Notes: generated by a model from the letters alone, not told the origin. A DNA stretch of 64,000 nucleotides from an uncultured Shewanella sp. (GCF_947497935.1 NZ_CANMIO010000011.1:89723-153722), one strand, 5' to 3'; counted from the first letter of the stretch, positions 18,583-28,476 are shown. Translations and numbers: made by a program.

Positions 18583-20454
18583 ATGAACTCATATTCGCTC
18601 AAGAAAAAGATCCTTCTATCAGTTGTGCTAGCCTTTTCCGTCGTAATAGGACTGCTATCATGGCAAAGTTATTCCAGTCAAAAACAACTGTTAATGAAAA
18701 GCAGTACCGATCAAGTACGCCAACTTGGCGAGCAACAAGCAAAACAGATCGAGGAATGGCTAGCCGATCGTAAAAGAATCGTAGCCGCAATGGCTGAAAA
18801 AGTTAATGGTGATAGCCTAAGTGTTCTGCAGCAGGCTCAACTATCTGGTCCTTTTGAATTGTCCTATTTCGGCTCTCAATCTGGCCAAATGTTAGACTCT
18901 GATCCTAGTATCGACCGTACTGGCTACGATCCTCGCAGTCGCGGATGGTATCAGCAGGCCATCACTAAGCAAGGAGCCATTCTAACCAAGCCTTATATCG
19001 ATGTTGCCTACAACATTCTTGTCGTTTCCATGGCACAACCCGCTAAAGGCGGCGTTGTGGGCAGTGACCTCTCCATTGCGAGCCTGGTAGATAATGTTAA
19101 CAACATGAACTTACCAGCCAAGGGTTACGCCATCATGATGCATAAAGATGGCACAGTTATCGCCTATAAAGACCATGCTAAATCCATGGGACCAATACAA
19201 AATATTGATCGTCAGCTTAACGCTCAAATTGCTTCTAAAAGCCGTCAGGCAGGTAGCTTATTGCCGCTGTACTTTGAAAGTGAGGGGCGAGATAAATTAC
19301 TTTGGGGTGCAGAGATCCCCAATACCGACTGGGAACTGATCTTTGTTCTTGATAAAGAAACCTTAGAAGCGCCGTTAAGTAAGCTGCTGATGACGCAACT
19401 AGGTTTGTCTGCGCTCGCTTTGTTATTTAGCGTCTTAGCTATCTCTTGGTTCTTAAGCATTCTACTCGCCCCTTTGAGCCGTGTATCACAAGCTTTAGCC
19501 CACATAGCAGACGGTAATGGTGACTTAACCCAGCGTATTGAAGTCGACACTCAAGATGAAGTAGGTGTATTAGCCACAAGCTTTAACCGTTTTGTAGGTA
19601 GCCAACATCAACTCATCAGCCATATTCGTCAACTAGCCAGCGAGCTAGATAGCGATGCTCAGCACAGCTTAGTGACCAACCAGACGACGGTTGATGAACT
19701 ACAGCGTCAACAGCAAGAAGTCGCCATGGTTGCAACGGCGGTAACCGAAATGGCCAGTGCGACTCACGAGATCGCAGCCAACGCAGAAAACACTGCTACT
19801 GCGGCACAGCAATCTGCCACCAGTAGTGAGGAAGGTAAAGGCTTAGTCGACAAAACACGCGGTACGATTAACTCGTTAGCCAACGAAGTCGGTGAAGCGA
19901 CTAATGTGATTGGCGAATTAAATCTTCATGCACAAGCTATCTCTGGCATTTTAACGACCATTCAAGGCATTGCGGAGCAAACAAACTTACTGGCATTAAA
20001 CGCAGCTATAGAAGCGGCTCGCGCGGGTGAGCAAGGCCGTGGCTTTGCAGTGGTTGCTGATGAAGTCAGAGTGTTATCACGTCGAACTCAAGATTCGACG
20101 CAAGAGATCTACACCACTATTGAAACCTTGCAAAACACCACCAAAAAAGCGGTGTTATTAATGGAAAGTAGCCAAGGACTTGCCACTGACAGTGTTACTG
20201 ACGTTAATGCAGCGGCCCATGCACTTGAAGAGATCACTCAAGCTGTTAATGTCATTTCAGATATGGCAGGCCAAATCGCAACCGCGGCAGAGGAACAAAC
20301 TCAAGTGACCAATGAGATCACACAAAACACGGTAGCGATTAAAGATGTGACTGATGACATTACTGAATCAGCATTAGCGCATCTCGATCAAGCGCAAGCA
20401 CTCAAAGATAGAGCCGATAATCTTAACTCGAAGGTAGCAACCTTTATCTTATAA
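18583..20454 (+). CDS. Methyl-accepting chemotaxis protein with dCache_1 sensor, probably amino-acid sensing
   Basis: 623-residue chemoreceptor. TM1 ~9-27, a large periplasmic double-Cache domain ~35-260, TM2 ~273-295, HAMP ~296-350, and a signalling domain to the C-terminus containing [20 protein letters not shown]. The sensor has YDPRSRGWY (115-123), then Tyr138 and Asp162. Arg120, Trp122, Tyr123, Tyr138 and a later Asp resemble the amino-acid-recognition signature of PctA-type dCache receptors, so an amino-acid ligand is likely. No CheB/CheR-docking pentapeptide at the C-terminus (ends NSKVATFIL). A terminator follows. Confidence 0.88.
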   Translation: MNSYSLKKKILLSVVLAFSVVIGLLSWQSYSSQKQLLMKSSTDQVRQLGEQQAKQIEEWLADRKRIVAAMAEKVNGDSLSVLQQAQLSGPFELSYFGSQSGQMLDSDPSIDRTGYDPRSRGWYQQAITKQGAILTKPYIDVAYNILVVSMAQPAKGGVVGSDLSIASLVDNVNNMNLPAKGYAIMMHKDGTVIAYKDHAKSMGPIQNIDRQLNAQIASKSRQAGSLLPLYFESEGRDKLLWGAEIPNTDWELIFVLDKETLEAPLSKLLMTQLGLSALALLFSVLAISWFLSILLAPLSRVSQALAHIADGNGDLTQRIEVDTQDEVGVLATSFNRFVGSQHQLISHIRQLASELDSDAQHSLVTNQTTVDELQRQQQEVAMVATAVTEMASATHEIAANAENTATAAQQSATSSEEGKGLVDKTRGTINSLANEVGEATNVIGELNLHAQAISGILTTIQGIAEQTNLLALNAAIEAARAGEQGRGFAVVADEVRVLSRRTQDSTQEIYTTIETLQNTTKKAVLLMESSQGLATDSVTDVNAAAHALEEITQAVNVISDMAGQIATAAEEQTQVTNEITQNTVAIKDVTDDITESALAHLDQAQALKDRADNLNSKVATFIL

Positions 20455-20481
20455 TCGCTAAGTTACGATAAATAGAGTAAT

Positions 20482-20531
20482 AAAAAGGGAAGCCTAAACT
20501 GTGGATGACACAGCTAGCACTTCCCTTTTTT
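20482..20531. terminator. Bidirectional terminator between chemoreceptor and GH97 genes
   Basis: AAAAAGGGAAG / CTTCCCTTTTT outer stem around an inner CTGTG-GATGA-CACAG hairpin, with T-run on both strands. Serves two convergent genes. Confidence 0.8.
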
Positions 20532-20544
20532 ATTTCTAAACCGA

Positions 20545-22581
20545 TTAACGCGGCGTTAAGTTCGCCACCCATCCGCCACTTGGTGCAAGAGTGATGCTTA
20601 CTTTACTCTTTGATGTCACCGTTTCAGTTCTAGTTTGATAATCACTGGCATATTTATCGGCATTAATACCATCGGCGAAACTGCTCATCTGATATTTCTG
20701 TGTCTCATTCAATCCGAGCAAACTCAAGTCCAAGGTAAATTCACGCGCCATTGAGTTGCCCATGACACCGATAAACCACTGCTCACCTGAGCGCCTCGCG
20801 ATAATAATGTGATCACTTATTTTGGCAGACAATACCTTAGTTTCATCCCATACCGTTGGTACTCGGCTGATAAACTCAGTGCTCTCATGCTCACGAAGAT
20901 AGTGCGATGGTGTATCGGCTAGCATCTGCAGCGGGCTTTCAAACACCACATACATCGCCATCTGGTGCACTCTTGTGGTTTTACTCATTGGACGATTAAA
21001 ATTAATCCTGAAATTATTAGGCTGAGCATTCACCATCGCGCCAGGAGTGTAATCCATAGGGCCTGCAAGCTGGCGGATAAAAGGCAGAGTTAAGTTGTGC
21101 TCAGCGGTGATGTAATCGCCCCATTTGTTGTGCTCAAGACCACGTACGCCTTCTCGAGTGATCACATTTGGATAAGCACGGCGTAGACCCGCTGGCTTAT
21201 ATGAACCATGAAAATCGACCAAGAGTTTGCGCTTAGCAGCTTGCTCAGCAATCTTCCAGTAATAGTTGACCATGGCTTGATCATCTCGCTGCATAAAGTC
21301 GACCTTTATGCCCGCTGCGCCCCACCGCTCGAATTGTGTTAATGCCTGCTCAAGTTCATTGTCTAACGTCTTCCAGATCACCCAGAGGATCACATCGACA
21401 TTTTTACTCTTGCCATAGGTTATAATCTCCTTAATATCAATATCATCGACAACATTTAATACGCTATCTAAATGGTGCCACCCCTCATCTAACACTATAT
21501 ATTCGATACCATACTTGGCTGCAAAATCGATATAGTACTTATAGGTCTGGGTATTAATACCCGCTTGAAAATCGACACCAAACACATTATTAGCATTCCA
21601 CCAATCCCACGCCACTTGCCCAGGTTTCACCCATGAGGCATCGATTGCTAACTCGTCTGCTAATAAATACGACAACTCGTTGGTGAGCAAGTCTGCATCA
21701 GCTTGGCCAATGGCAAAAATTCGCCAAGGAAATACGCCCGCTTTAGGTGCATGATCTATCACCAGCCTCTTAGCAATATAGTCTGCGCGCTTGAGGATAT
21801 TCTCGTTTCTATCAGAGTCTTGTTTAAGCTCACTGTCGAGTACGACAGCAGGGAAGCGTGCATTAAAGCCCTGCTTATCACTGCCCTCTAGCCACAATCC
21901 AGGGTAATCCCTCAACCCTGTTTCGGTAATGACCAGCTTAATGCCATCAGCATCGACTAACAGCGGCAAGCTAGCAAACTGCTTAGGCGTAATTTCAGAT
22001 AACTTTTTAGGTAAGTACAATCGCTCATTATGGCTAATAAAGCTGGTTTCTTCAGGAAACATTACCGAATGATCAGCAGCAAAATTAACCCCTACCGTTT
22101 CAGCCATCACCACTAATTCTCCGTGCTGTTCAGTGCTAAAGCGGTAGGCTAAACCTTGATCAAAGAGTCTAAAAGTAAGTGTTAGCTGGTTATCAAAAGT
22201 CAGTGCTAATTGGTTGTATTGCTCATCTATCCATTTAGATTTTTGCTGTACATGGGGCTGCAACTGACGCTCGACACTCGTACGCGCCAGATCAACAAGT
22301 TTCGCCTTAGATAAATTAGCCTGCATATCTTGAATCATTATGTCGGCAACGGCATTTTGCAAAACGAGCTTATCCGATACGATTAATGAGTAATGAACCC
22401 CTTGTTCGACATCTTGAGCAACACGCAATTGCAGTTGTCCATTGGGAGAGGCTAAGGTGTATGGGTCCGTGTTTTGACCGGCGTTAGCTAGATTAGCGGC
22501 ATTAACCAGAACACATAGCGAAAGGGCCAAATTGATAACAAACAAAAACAGTGCTGGAAATTGAAAGCGTTGGGTAATCAT
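20545..22581 (-). CDS. Glycoside hydrolase family 97 enzyme, retaining type, probable alpha-galactosidase
   Basis: Exported 678-residue glycosidase with an N-terminal signal peptide (residues ~1-28). GH97 layout: N-terminal beta-super-sandwich (~40-310), catalytic (beta/alpha)8 barrel (~315-600, opening with PGQVAWDWWNANNVFG) and a C-terminal beta domain. In retaining GH97 members the nucleophile is an Asp on strand 4. Here that is Asp428 in GIKVDFMQRDDQ, with Glu477 or Glu483 (REGVRGLEHNKW) as acid/base. Inverting SusB-type alpha-glucosidases use a Glu base instead. The retaining form and the MelR-like and galTK neighbours support alpha-galactosidase activity. Last gene of a minus-strand run, after a hairpin. 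Confidence 0.85.
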   Translation of the reverse strand: MITQRFQFPALFLFVINLALSLCVLVNAANLANAGQNTDPYTLASPNGQLQLRVAQDVEQGVHYSLIVSDKLVLQNAVADIMIQDMQANLSKAKLVDLARTSVERQLQPHVQQKSKWIDEQYNQLALTFDNQLTLTFRLFDQGLAYRFSTEQHGELVVMAETVGVNFAADHSVMFPEETSFISHNERLYLPKKLSEITPKQFASLPLLVDADGIKLVITETGLRDYPGLWLEGSDKQGFNARFPAVVLDSELKQDSDRNENILKRADYIAKRLVIDHAPKAGVFPWRIFAIGQADADLLTNELSYLLADELAIDASWVKPGQVAWDWWNANNVFGVDFQAGINTQTYKYYIDFAAKYGIEYIVLDEGWHHLDSVLNVVDDIDIKEIITYGKSKNVDVILWVIWKTLDNELEQALTQFERWGAAGIKVDFMQRDDQAMVNYYWKIAEQAAKRKLLVDFHGSYKPAGLRRAYPNVITREGVRGLEHNKWGDYITAEHNLTLPFIRQLAGPMDYTPGAMVNAQPNNFRINFNRPMSKTTRVHQMAMYVVFESPLQMLADTPSHYLREHESTEFISRVPTVWDETKVLSAKISDHIIIARRSGEQWFIGVMGNSMAREFTLDLSLLGLNETQKYQMSSFADGINADKYASDYQTRTETVTSKSKVSITLAPSGGWVANLTPR

Positions 22582-22641
22582 AGCGATCTCGTAGGCAAGT
22601 TTGAGTCAATAACGTCGAAGGTAGTGTCAAAGCCAAATGAT

Positions 22642-22674
22642 GATTAGGTTAAGTCGTTGCGACTTAACCTAATC
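22642..22674. repeat. Perfect 15-bp hairpin between the lipoprotein and GH97 genes
   Basis: GATTAGGTTAAGTCG / CGACTTAACCTAATC with a 3-nt loop. On the transcribed (minus) strand it is followed by ATCATTT, a poor U-run, so it could be a weak terminator, an RNA-stability element or an attenuator that lowers GH97 relative to the upstream gene. Confidence 0.75.
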
Positions 22675-22686
22675 TGTTTAACCTTT

Positions 22687-24765
22687 TTATAGGCTAACGC
22701 TGATAGGTGATTGTCCGTCCCAGTTGATCTGCTGCAATTGACCTTGCTCCTGCTCAATGGTGACGCTAAACCCTTTATCGGCGCCTTGTACGCGGCTCAC
22801 ACAGACATCGAAATTACTCTCAAACGCGCGAATATGCTTCAGGCACATATTGTTCCAACCAGTAGGTAAATACGGCGCGACATCGAAACGTTTGAAGCCT
22901 GTCGGCTCTATACCAAAAATGCCTTCTGTAACGACTCGAGCATAAAGGGCACTCTCAGCTGATAGATGGCGCTGATCGCCTTCAGGCCAAGCTTCTACTG
23001 CGTAAGGTACATGCTCGCCGAGTAAACGTTTGCGCGAGTAATACTTAAAGTAACGCATTGCCGTATCAGTCTCTTGAGCCGCAAAAATGCCTCTAAACGC
23101 ATAGAGTGTTGCCCTATCCCAGAAAGTCTTATTGCCCGCCTCACTGTAGATCCCCTCAGGACTCCACAATTGTTCCGACAGTACAGCGGCAAGAGTTTGA
23201 TCTTTGCGGTCAAAAATGCCAAATGAAAACGGTAGTGCAATCCAAGCTCTTAACTTATCGTTACCCTGATAGTATTGATAAGTATCGAAGCCTTGAACAC
23301 TTGCACCGAAGTAACTCTCAATGTCTTTGGCAAGTTTAGTCGCACGCTGCTGATATTCAGCAGCGATACCTGTTCGCCCAAGCTCATTATTCAAGTGGCT
23401 GGCAGAAACCAGAGCGCCGTAGGTCAGCATATTGGTACTTAAATTAACATCACCTGCCGGGAATCGTCCTTCTAGCTCGTCGCTATCCGATGCAATCACT
23501 CCCTCGCTTGTTTGCTTGCCGTAACTAAAGTCGATACACCAATCAATCAAAGGCAGTAGCGCCTTAGCTTGCTCTTCATCGCCATAAGCCAGAGCAAATC
23601 GACTAGCGCCATAAGCGATCATGGCACAGTCGCCTCTGTCGCCTGCGCCGTTCCAGATATCATCCCCCTCGGCAATAATTGAGGATGGAATAGCCTTGCC
23701 TTCATCATTCATAAAGCGAGCAAAGTGCTCGAAACTATTAATCGCCGATTCATTACCGACTGCATTGCCTAAAAATGGGAAGAAAGGGTTGATATATTCA
23801 GCCTGATCATTAGCCCAAATAGCGGCGTAATAACGTCCGCCACCGGGAGCATGCATCAAACCTCCCTTAGTTCTAAAAATTGATTCAGCGCTACGAATTT
23901 TGGCGAACTCAAACATCTTGTTGATGTTTTCATCCGGGGTGACTAATTGAAGATTGTTATTCAAGCTAGCCACATAGGCTTGACGCAGTTCAAGTTCTTT
24001 TGCGGCATCAAACTCGCGCTTTTGACCAGCTTTAGTGGCTTTGAATTCTAGGTAAACCGTTAATGTATCACTCGGTGTTAATTCAAATACCCCGGATTTA
24101 TCGCTAGCCCCTTCTATGCGATAGCTACCATATACCCCATCTTTAGCTGGAGTATCAACGCGATAATTGAGCTCGCCGATGCTCAGTTTTACGCTTTCAT
24201 TACTCCTATTACTAAAGGTCAAAGCTTCAACCATTACTGGCTGAGCCGTACTTGGTGATAACAGACGCGTTATTTCGATTCCTTCGGCAATTTGACTCGT
24301 CAATGACAGTCGGCCATCGATACGAGCCTGCTTCAGCTTCTCTTGCGTAATAATCTGTTCATTGACGGTAATAGACGGCGAAACTGATAACGGGAAATCA
24401 TGAATAAGACTGGCATGGGTATCATTTGGAATAGTGCGCAGCATAGGCCACACCAGCTTTCGCGTTAAGCTCAAATTTCCGTTAGCGTCGCTGCCATAGT
24501 AGATAATAGCTGAGGTTTGTTCGCCACTCATTTCAATATGATCTTCATGGCTATCTTTCACATTCCACACTAGACCATCGCCAGTTTGCTGCCAGCGATC
24601 GGTCAAGGTATCCGCTAAACCATTTAGATACTGCTTAGCTTGCTCTGCTTTGAGCTGTTCAGCTTTAATTTGTTCTTGCTCGGCTTGAGCAACTGATTGA
24701 GAGTCATTTGAACAAGCAGATAAAATAGCGATGGCACAGGCTGAGGTGGCAAATAGTTTTCTCAT
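22687..24765 (-). CDS. Lipoprotein of six-hairpin glycosidase type
   Basis: 692-residue predicted lipoprotein: signal peptide MRKLFATSACAIAILSA with a lipobox ending at Cys18. Residues ~25-55 are a Gln/Glu/Ala-rich linker. A beta-sandwich-like region (~70-265) precedes an (alpha/alpha)6-barrel-like region (~270-640) with HAPGGGRYYAAIWANDQAEY, GDDIWNGAGDRGDCAM and YAVEAWPEGDQRHLSAESAL. This is the layout of the six-hairpin glycosidase superfamily, but I cannot name a GH family or confirm the catalytic acids. I use the ATG at 24765 (GAGA just upstream), since the signal peptide begins there. It lies between the MelR-like regulator and GH97 gene, suggesting surface or periplasmic oligosaccharide processing. 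Confidence 0.7.
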   Translation of the reverse strand: MRKLFATSACAIAILSACSNDSQSVAQAEQEQIKAEQLKAEQAKQYLNGLADTLTDRWQQTGDGLVWNVKDSHEDHIEMSGEQTSAIIYYGSDANGNLSLTRKLVWPMLRTIPNDTHASLIHDFPLSVSPSITVNEQIITQEKLKQARIDGRLSLTSQIAEGIEITRLLSPSTAQPVMVEALTFSNRSNESVKLSIGELNYRVDTPAKDGVYGSYRIEGASDKSGVFELTPSDTLTVYLEFKATKAGQKREFDAAKELELRQAYVASLNNNLQLVTPDENINKMFEFAKIRSAESIFRTKGGLMHAPGGGRYYAAIWANDQAEYINPFFPFLGNAVGNESAINSFEHFARFMNDEGKAIPSSIIAEGDDIWNGAGDRGDCAMIAYGASRFALAYGDEEQAKALLPLIDWCIDFSYGKQTSEGVIASDSDELEGRFPAGDVNLSTNMLTYGALVSASHLNNELGRTGIAAEYQQRATKLAKDIESYFGASVQGFDTYQYYQGNDKLRAWIALPFSFGIFDRKDQTLAAVLSEQLWSPEGIYSEAGNKTFWDRATLYAFRGIFAAQETDTAMRYFKYYSRKRLLGEHVPYAVEAWPEGDQRHLSAESALYARVVTEGIFGIEPTGFKRFDVAPYLPTGWNNMCLKHIRAFESNFDVCVSRVQGADKGFSVTIEQEQGQLQQINWDGQSPISVSL

Positions 24766-24837
24766 AGTTATCTCGTGATATAGGGCAATATTCAAGTCAG
24801 CTACTTAGCTAATAATCCAGCAATGTCATCGCAGGTT

Positions 24838-24871
24838 ATTAAAACTAATCAAAATTAATTAAAACTGATTG
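24838..24871 (-). promoter_or_regulatory. Candidate AraC-family operator: two direct repeats 20 bp apart
   Basis: ATTAAAACTAATC at 24838 and ATTAAAACTGATT at 24858 (plus-strand reading) are directly repeated with a 20-bp period. AraC-type activators bind tandem half-sites about two helical turns apart. The repeats lie about 75 nt before the lipoprotein start and just after the MelR-like gene. Confidence 0.4.
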
Positions 24872-24932
24872 AAGCACGAACCGTCACAAGCACTCTTACT
24901 ATAAAGCCGTTATGCCTTCCTAGAAAATCACC

Positions 24933-25823
24933 TTACCCAATCACTTTTCGTCTGAACTCCAGAGGTGACATGGAAAATTCACGCTGAAAAATATCATAAA
25001 AGCGACTCACAGAGCCAAAGCCTGCTTCCAGCGCGATATTAAGCACAGGGCTTTGAGTATCTATGAGTAGCGCCTGAGCATGTTGTAGCCTCAGCTGATT
25101 AATGTACTGCTTAATCGACACCTTCATCACGCGGTTAAACAACTTCATGGCGTAATTTTTATGTAGCCCTGTTGAGCTTGAAACATTTTCAATTGTGATT
25201 TTTTGATCGTAATTATCGGCAATATAACGCAGCATAGTTTGAATATGGTTTAAGCCACCAAAGACCTGCTTATCTTCCTGCAGTTCTCCCTGCTTAGTCA
25301 CTCGATTCGCTAGTTCGAAGGTACTGTAATCCTCTATAGACATGCGTCGAATACGACCGCGGATCTCATTAATTACCTGGCTAGTTAACAGGGGGGCATT
25401 TCGCTTAACATCAGCTTCCCAGATCTGCGTCAGCTGCTTGTCACAAGCATATAAGCTGTCAGACACAATGACCTCGCCATGTAACAACTGGCTCACAAAG
25501 CTACTTGGTAGCATCCAGGTTAGAAAGGATTGCAGAGGGATATAGATGTTGACCAACTCGCCATCTCCGCGAGAGGCGGTCATTTGGTGGGGAAATGATG
25601 CCCAAAAGATGATCATGCGTCCCTCTGGGACAGTGATCTCTTGGCCGTTAATCAAATAGTCTGCAGAACAATCAAACAGATAATTAATTTCGATATGACC
25701 ATGCCAATGACTGTGTTCCATCACAGTAGGCTGCTTACGGTGAAAGCCAAACTGCGTATCTTGCGCCTGTACCGTTAAGGGACTAGCCTCATTAAAAGCA
25801 ATTTTTTCAACCCATTCAAACAT
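24933..25823 (-). CDS. AraC family regulator resembling MelR
   Basis: 296-residue AraC-type activator: N-terminal cupin sensor (~30-150) and two helix-turn-helix motifs in the last ~95 residues (ITIENVSSSTGLHKNYAMKL; ALEAGFGSVSRFYDIFQ). The sensor resembles E. coli MelR, the melibiose regulator, especially SHWHGHIEINYLFD (MelR SHWHGQVEVNVPFD), then DYLING and FWASFPHQ. MelR responds to the alpha-galactoside melibiose, so a related effector is plausible. The ATG at 25823 follows GGGG by 8 nt; an upstream TTG is possible. The two glycosidase genes lie downstream in the same direction. Confidence 0.82.
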   Translation of the reverse strand: MFEWVEKIAFNEASPLTVQAQDTQFGFHRKQPTVMEHSHWHGHIEINYLFDCSADYLINGQEITVPEGRMIIFWASFPHQMTASRGDGELVNIYIPLQSFLTWMLPSSFVSQLLHGEVIVSDSLYACDKQLTQIWEADVKRNAPLLTSQVINEIRGRIRRMSIEDYSTFELANRVTKQGELQEDKQVFGGLNHIQTMLRYIADNYDQKITIENVSSSTGLHKNYAMKLFNRVMKVSIKQYINQLRLQHAQALLIDTQSPVLNIALEAGFGSVSRFYDIFQREFSMSPLEFRRKVIG

Positions 25824-25928
25824 CTGTCTAACCCCATGGCTGCTGTCAGCTGTCAAGCTAACCCATAGGTCTTAGTTAAACAATTGAAAGTTACTAAACA
25901 AGAAATAGGGATGAGTTTTTAGGAGTCT

Positions 25929-27962
25929 TTATGAGCTTGTCTTTTTCCGTACAGCTGGCTTCTTCGCTGCGGCAGCTCTCTTAGTTGTTACAGCTTTATT
26001 CGTTGCTGACGCCCCCTTCTTTCCCGCATAGCGGCGCTTCTTAAAACCACCACCAGGTGATTTAACACCTTGCAACGAGGTCGGTAACTGCGCTCCAGCC
26101 TGCTCGATTAGCTGCTGCAATGATGCTAATAATGGGGCCATAAAGCTTTGGTATTTTGCCTCTTTACGGCTTATAGCATCGAGGTTATTTTCCCAAAGCG
26201 CCGTCATATCTGGCGTTGTTGCACTCTGTGGTAAGCTGTTTATCAATCCCCTGCCCACTTCGGTGGACAAAATAGACTTACCTTGCCGAGTCAAGTAGTT
26301 ACGCTTAAACAATAGCTCTATGATCCCGGCTCGAGTCGCCTCAGTACCCAGCCCATCAGTCTCCTTTAAGATTTTACGGATTTCAGAATCGGTCACATAA
26401 CGACTAATCCCAGTCATGGCACTGAGTAGAGTGGCATCGGTAAAGTGTTTTGGTGGCTGAGTCTGCTTTTCCAATAACTCACCGCGCTCACACAGCAGAA
26501 CTTGGCCCTTTTTCAGTGCTGGAATATTGGCAAGATGCTCATCATCTTCGGTCTGCGACTTATCAATCGAGCTCCTGTTATCTTGTTTTTGATTGGCGGG
26601 CTGCTTAAGTAACTGCTTCCAGCCTAGCGCCGCTTCCTGTTTGGCTTTGGTTTTAAATAACCCACCAGCGATGATGATCTCAACTTGGGTCTCTTTATAA
26701 AGATAAGCCGGATAAAACTGCATCAAGTACTGACGAGCTACCTGTAAATAAAGCTGTTTCTCGGCCTGGCTCAGAATTGATAAATTCGCGATTTTCTCGG
26801 TCGGCACTATCGCATGATGCGCATCGACTTTCTTGTCATTCCATGCCTTTGATTTAAGCTTGGCATTGGGCTCATCACAGCCAGACACTAGCTCACTGGC
26901 TCCACTCAGTACGGCAGCAATGACACTCGGTGCTAATCCGTGTTGCTCCACAGGCAGATAGCGGCTATCTGAACGAGGGTAAGTGATCAGCTTATGTTTT
27001 TCATATAACGACTGACAGGTATCGAGTACCGACTTTGCGCTCATGCCAAAGCGCTTTGCCGCATCAATCTGCAACGCCGATAAGCTATAGGGCAAGGGTG
27101 CATTTTGTTTCTTGTCTTGAGCTGTTACCTTCTCTACTGTGCCGTTTTGGCCACTAATACGCCCGACTACGTTTTGTGCTAACCCTTTTGAGAGCACTCG
27201 TCCCTCTTCATCCATATAGGGTTGGCAGGCATCACTAGGTTGCCATTTTGCGCTAAAGCGATCCTGATTATCGGTAACTAAGTGAGCCAACACCTCATAG
27301 AAAGGTTTAGAGACAAACTCATTAATTTCAGCATCGCGACGAACCACTAAACCCAGTACAGGAGTTTGAACTCGGCCAACAGATAACACGCCTTGATAGC
27401 CGACTTTACGGCCTTGAATAGTATAAGCCCGGGTCATATTCATGCCGTAGAGCCAATCGGCACGAGAACGTGCCAGTGCAGAAGTCGACAATGGAATAAA
27501 CTCACGGTTTGAGCGCAGTTGCCCCAGCGCTCTTTTAACCGCTTGCGGATTTAAGTCGCTTATCAATAACCTTTGTGCATTTTGTAATTTTGCTCCCTTC
27601 ACACCAAGGTGAGCAATGATCTCATCGACCAATAGCTGCCCTTCTCTATCGGGATCGCCTGCGTTAACTAGCTGACTCGCCTCTTTGACTAGACCTCTAA
27701 GCACCGCTATCTGGCCGCGCATCTTATATTTAGGCTTCATCTTCCAAGTTTCAGGCACTATTGGTAGATGCTCGAACTTCCATGACTTGTACTCTGGTGA
27801 GTAAGCATCCGGCTCAGCTTGCTCAAGCAGATGGCCTACACACCAAGAGACACAATCGCCATTGGCTGCACGAATAAAGCCCTCACCTTTTTTAAGTGGC
27901 TTAGGTAACACATCGGCAATGGCTCTACCAAGGCTTGGTTTTTCAGCAATATATAAGATCAT
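25929..27962 (-). CDS. topB: DNA topoisomerase III
   Basis: Type IA topoisomerase that decatenates DNA. 677 residues with the Toprim domain (acidic DPDREGQ near residue 104), the decatenation-loop and gate domains, and the active-site Tyr328 in ITYPRSDSRYLP, the same number as in E. coli TopB. The C-terminal ~55 residues are a Lys/Ala-rich basic tail (KKRRYAGKKGASATNK, then KRAAAAKKPAVRKKTSS), probably for DNA binding. I use the ATG at 27962 (MILYIAEKPSLGRA); a TTG two codons earlier is possible. No strong Shine-Dalgarno sequence. Confidence 0.94.
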   Translation of the reverse strand: MILYIAEKPSLGRAIADVLPKPLKKGEGFIRAANGDCVSWCVGHLLEQAEPDAYSPEYKSWKFEHLPIVPETWKMKPKYKMRGQIAVLRGLVKEASQLVNAGDPDREGQLLVDEIIAHLGVKGAKLQNAQRLLISDLNPQAVKRALGQLRSNREFIPLSTSALARSRADWLYGMNMTRAYTIQGRKVGYQGVLSVGRVQTPVLGLVVRRDAEINEFVSKPFYEVLAHLVTDNQDRFSAKWQPSDACQPYMDEEGRVLSKGLAQNVVGRISGQNGTVEKVTAQDKKQNAPLPYSLSALQIDAAKRFGMSAKSVLDTCQSLYEKHKLITYPRSDSRYLPVEQHGLAPSVIAAVLSGASELVSGCDEPNAKLKSKAWNDKKVDAHHAIVPTEKIANLSILSQAEKQLYLQVARQYLMQFYPAYLYKETQVEIIIAGGLFKTKAKQEAALGWKQLLKQPANQKQDNRSSIDKSQTEDDEHLANIPALKKGQVLLCERGELLEKQTQPPKHFTDATLLSAMTGISRYVTDSEIRKILKETDGLGTEATRAGIIELLFKRNYLTRQGKSILSTEVGRGLINSLPQSATTPDMTALWENNLDAISRKEAKYQSFMAPLLASLQQLIEQAGAQLPTSLQGVKSPGGGFKKRRYAGKKGASATNKAVTTKRAAAAKKPAVRKKTSS

Positions 27963-28151
27963 GAACAAGAATAAGGATTACTGTATAAATTAACAGTAAC
28001 TGTACCCTGAAGCATCAAAGGGTGCAAATGAAAGCCGTCTGTCAAAAGCCATTATTAGTTACATGGCTAAGTTTTGCTCAGACTAGCAAACTTTATTAAG
28101 AACACTTCTCATTAAGAGTTTAATTATTTGCAACATACAAGGAGGGTAAAG

Positions 28152-28337
28152 ATGTTAGTAACACTCAGTAGTCAAGGCATCAGGCTCGATAAAACCATGC
28201 TTTTTCATTTACTTCTTATCGCATCATGGCTGTTAATCATCGCTGCATTTCTTCAGTCAACTTTTCACCAGAGGCTCGTATTACTCGGCTGCGTATTGGT
28301 CTTTCTGACTAATAACAGTCCCTTAATCTTAAGTTAG
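28152..28337 (+). CDS. Small two-TM membrane protein, no recognised family
   Basis: 61-residue frame preceded by a very strong Shine-Dalgarno sequence (AAGGAGGG, 5 nt before the ATG). The product has a hydrophobic segment LFHLLLIASWLLIIAAFL (~17-34) and a second, LVLLGCVLVFL (~45-55), so it would be a hairpin membrane protein. No homologue is recognised. It is the only plus-strand gene between divergent topB and purF. The ribosome-binding site is the main support for it. Confidence 0.5.
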   Translation: MLVTLSSQGIRLDKTMLFHLLLIASWLLIIAAFLQSTFHQRLVLLGCVLVFLTNNSPLILS

Positions 28338-28450
28338 GCCATGCTTTTAACAAGGTAGCCTTTAACAAGGCGGTCTTATCGCTTTTTATGTTCAAGTTGG
28401 ATGCTAGTCTGGTTAATAAATCGACTTTAACTGCTGAGCTGTAAGTACAA

Positions 28451-28476
28451 AAAAGCCGAGCAAGTGCTCGGCTTTT
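28451..28476. terminator. Terminator downstream of purF
   Basis: AAAAGCCGAGCA / TGCTCGGCTTTT inverted repeat with a tight loop and A/T-rich flanks. Suits purF on the minus strand and could also stop the small plus-strand gene. Confidence 0.85.
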
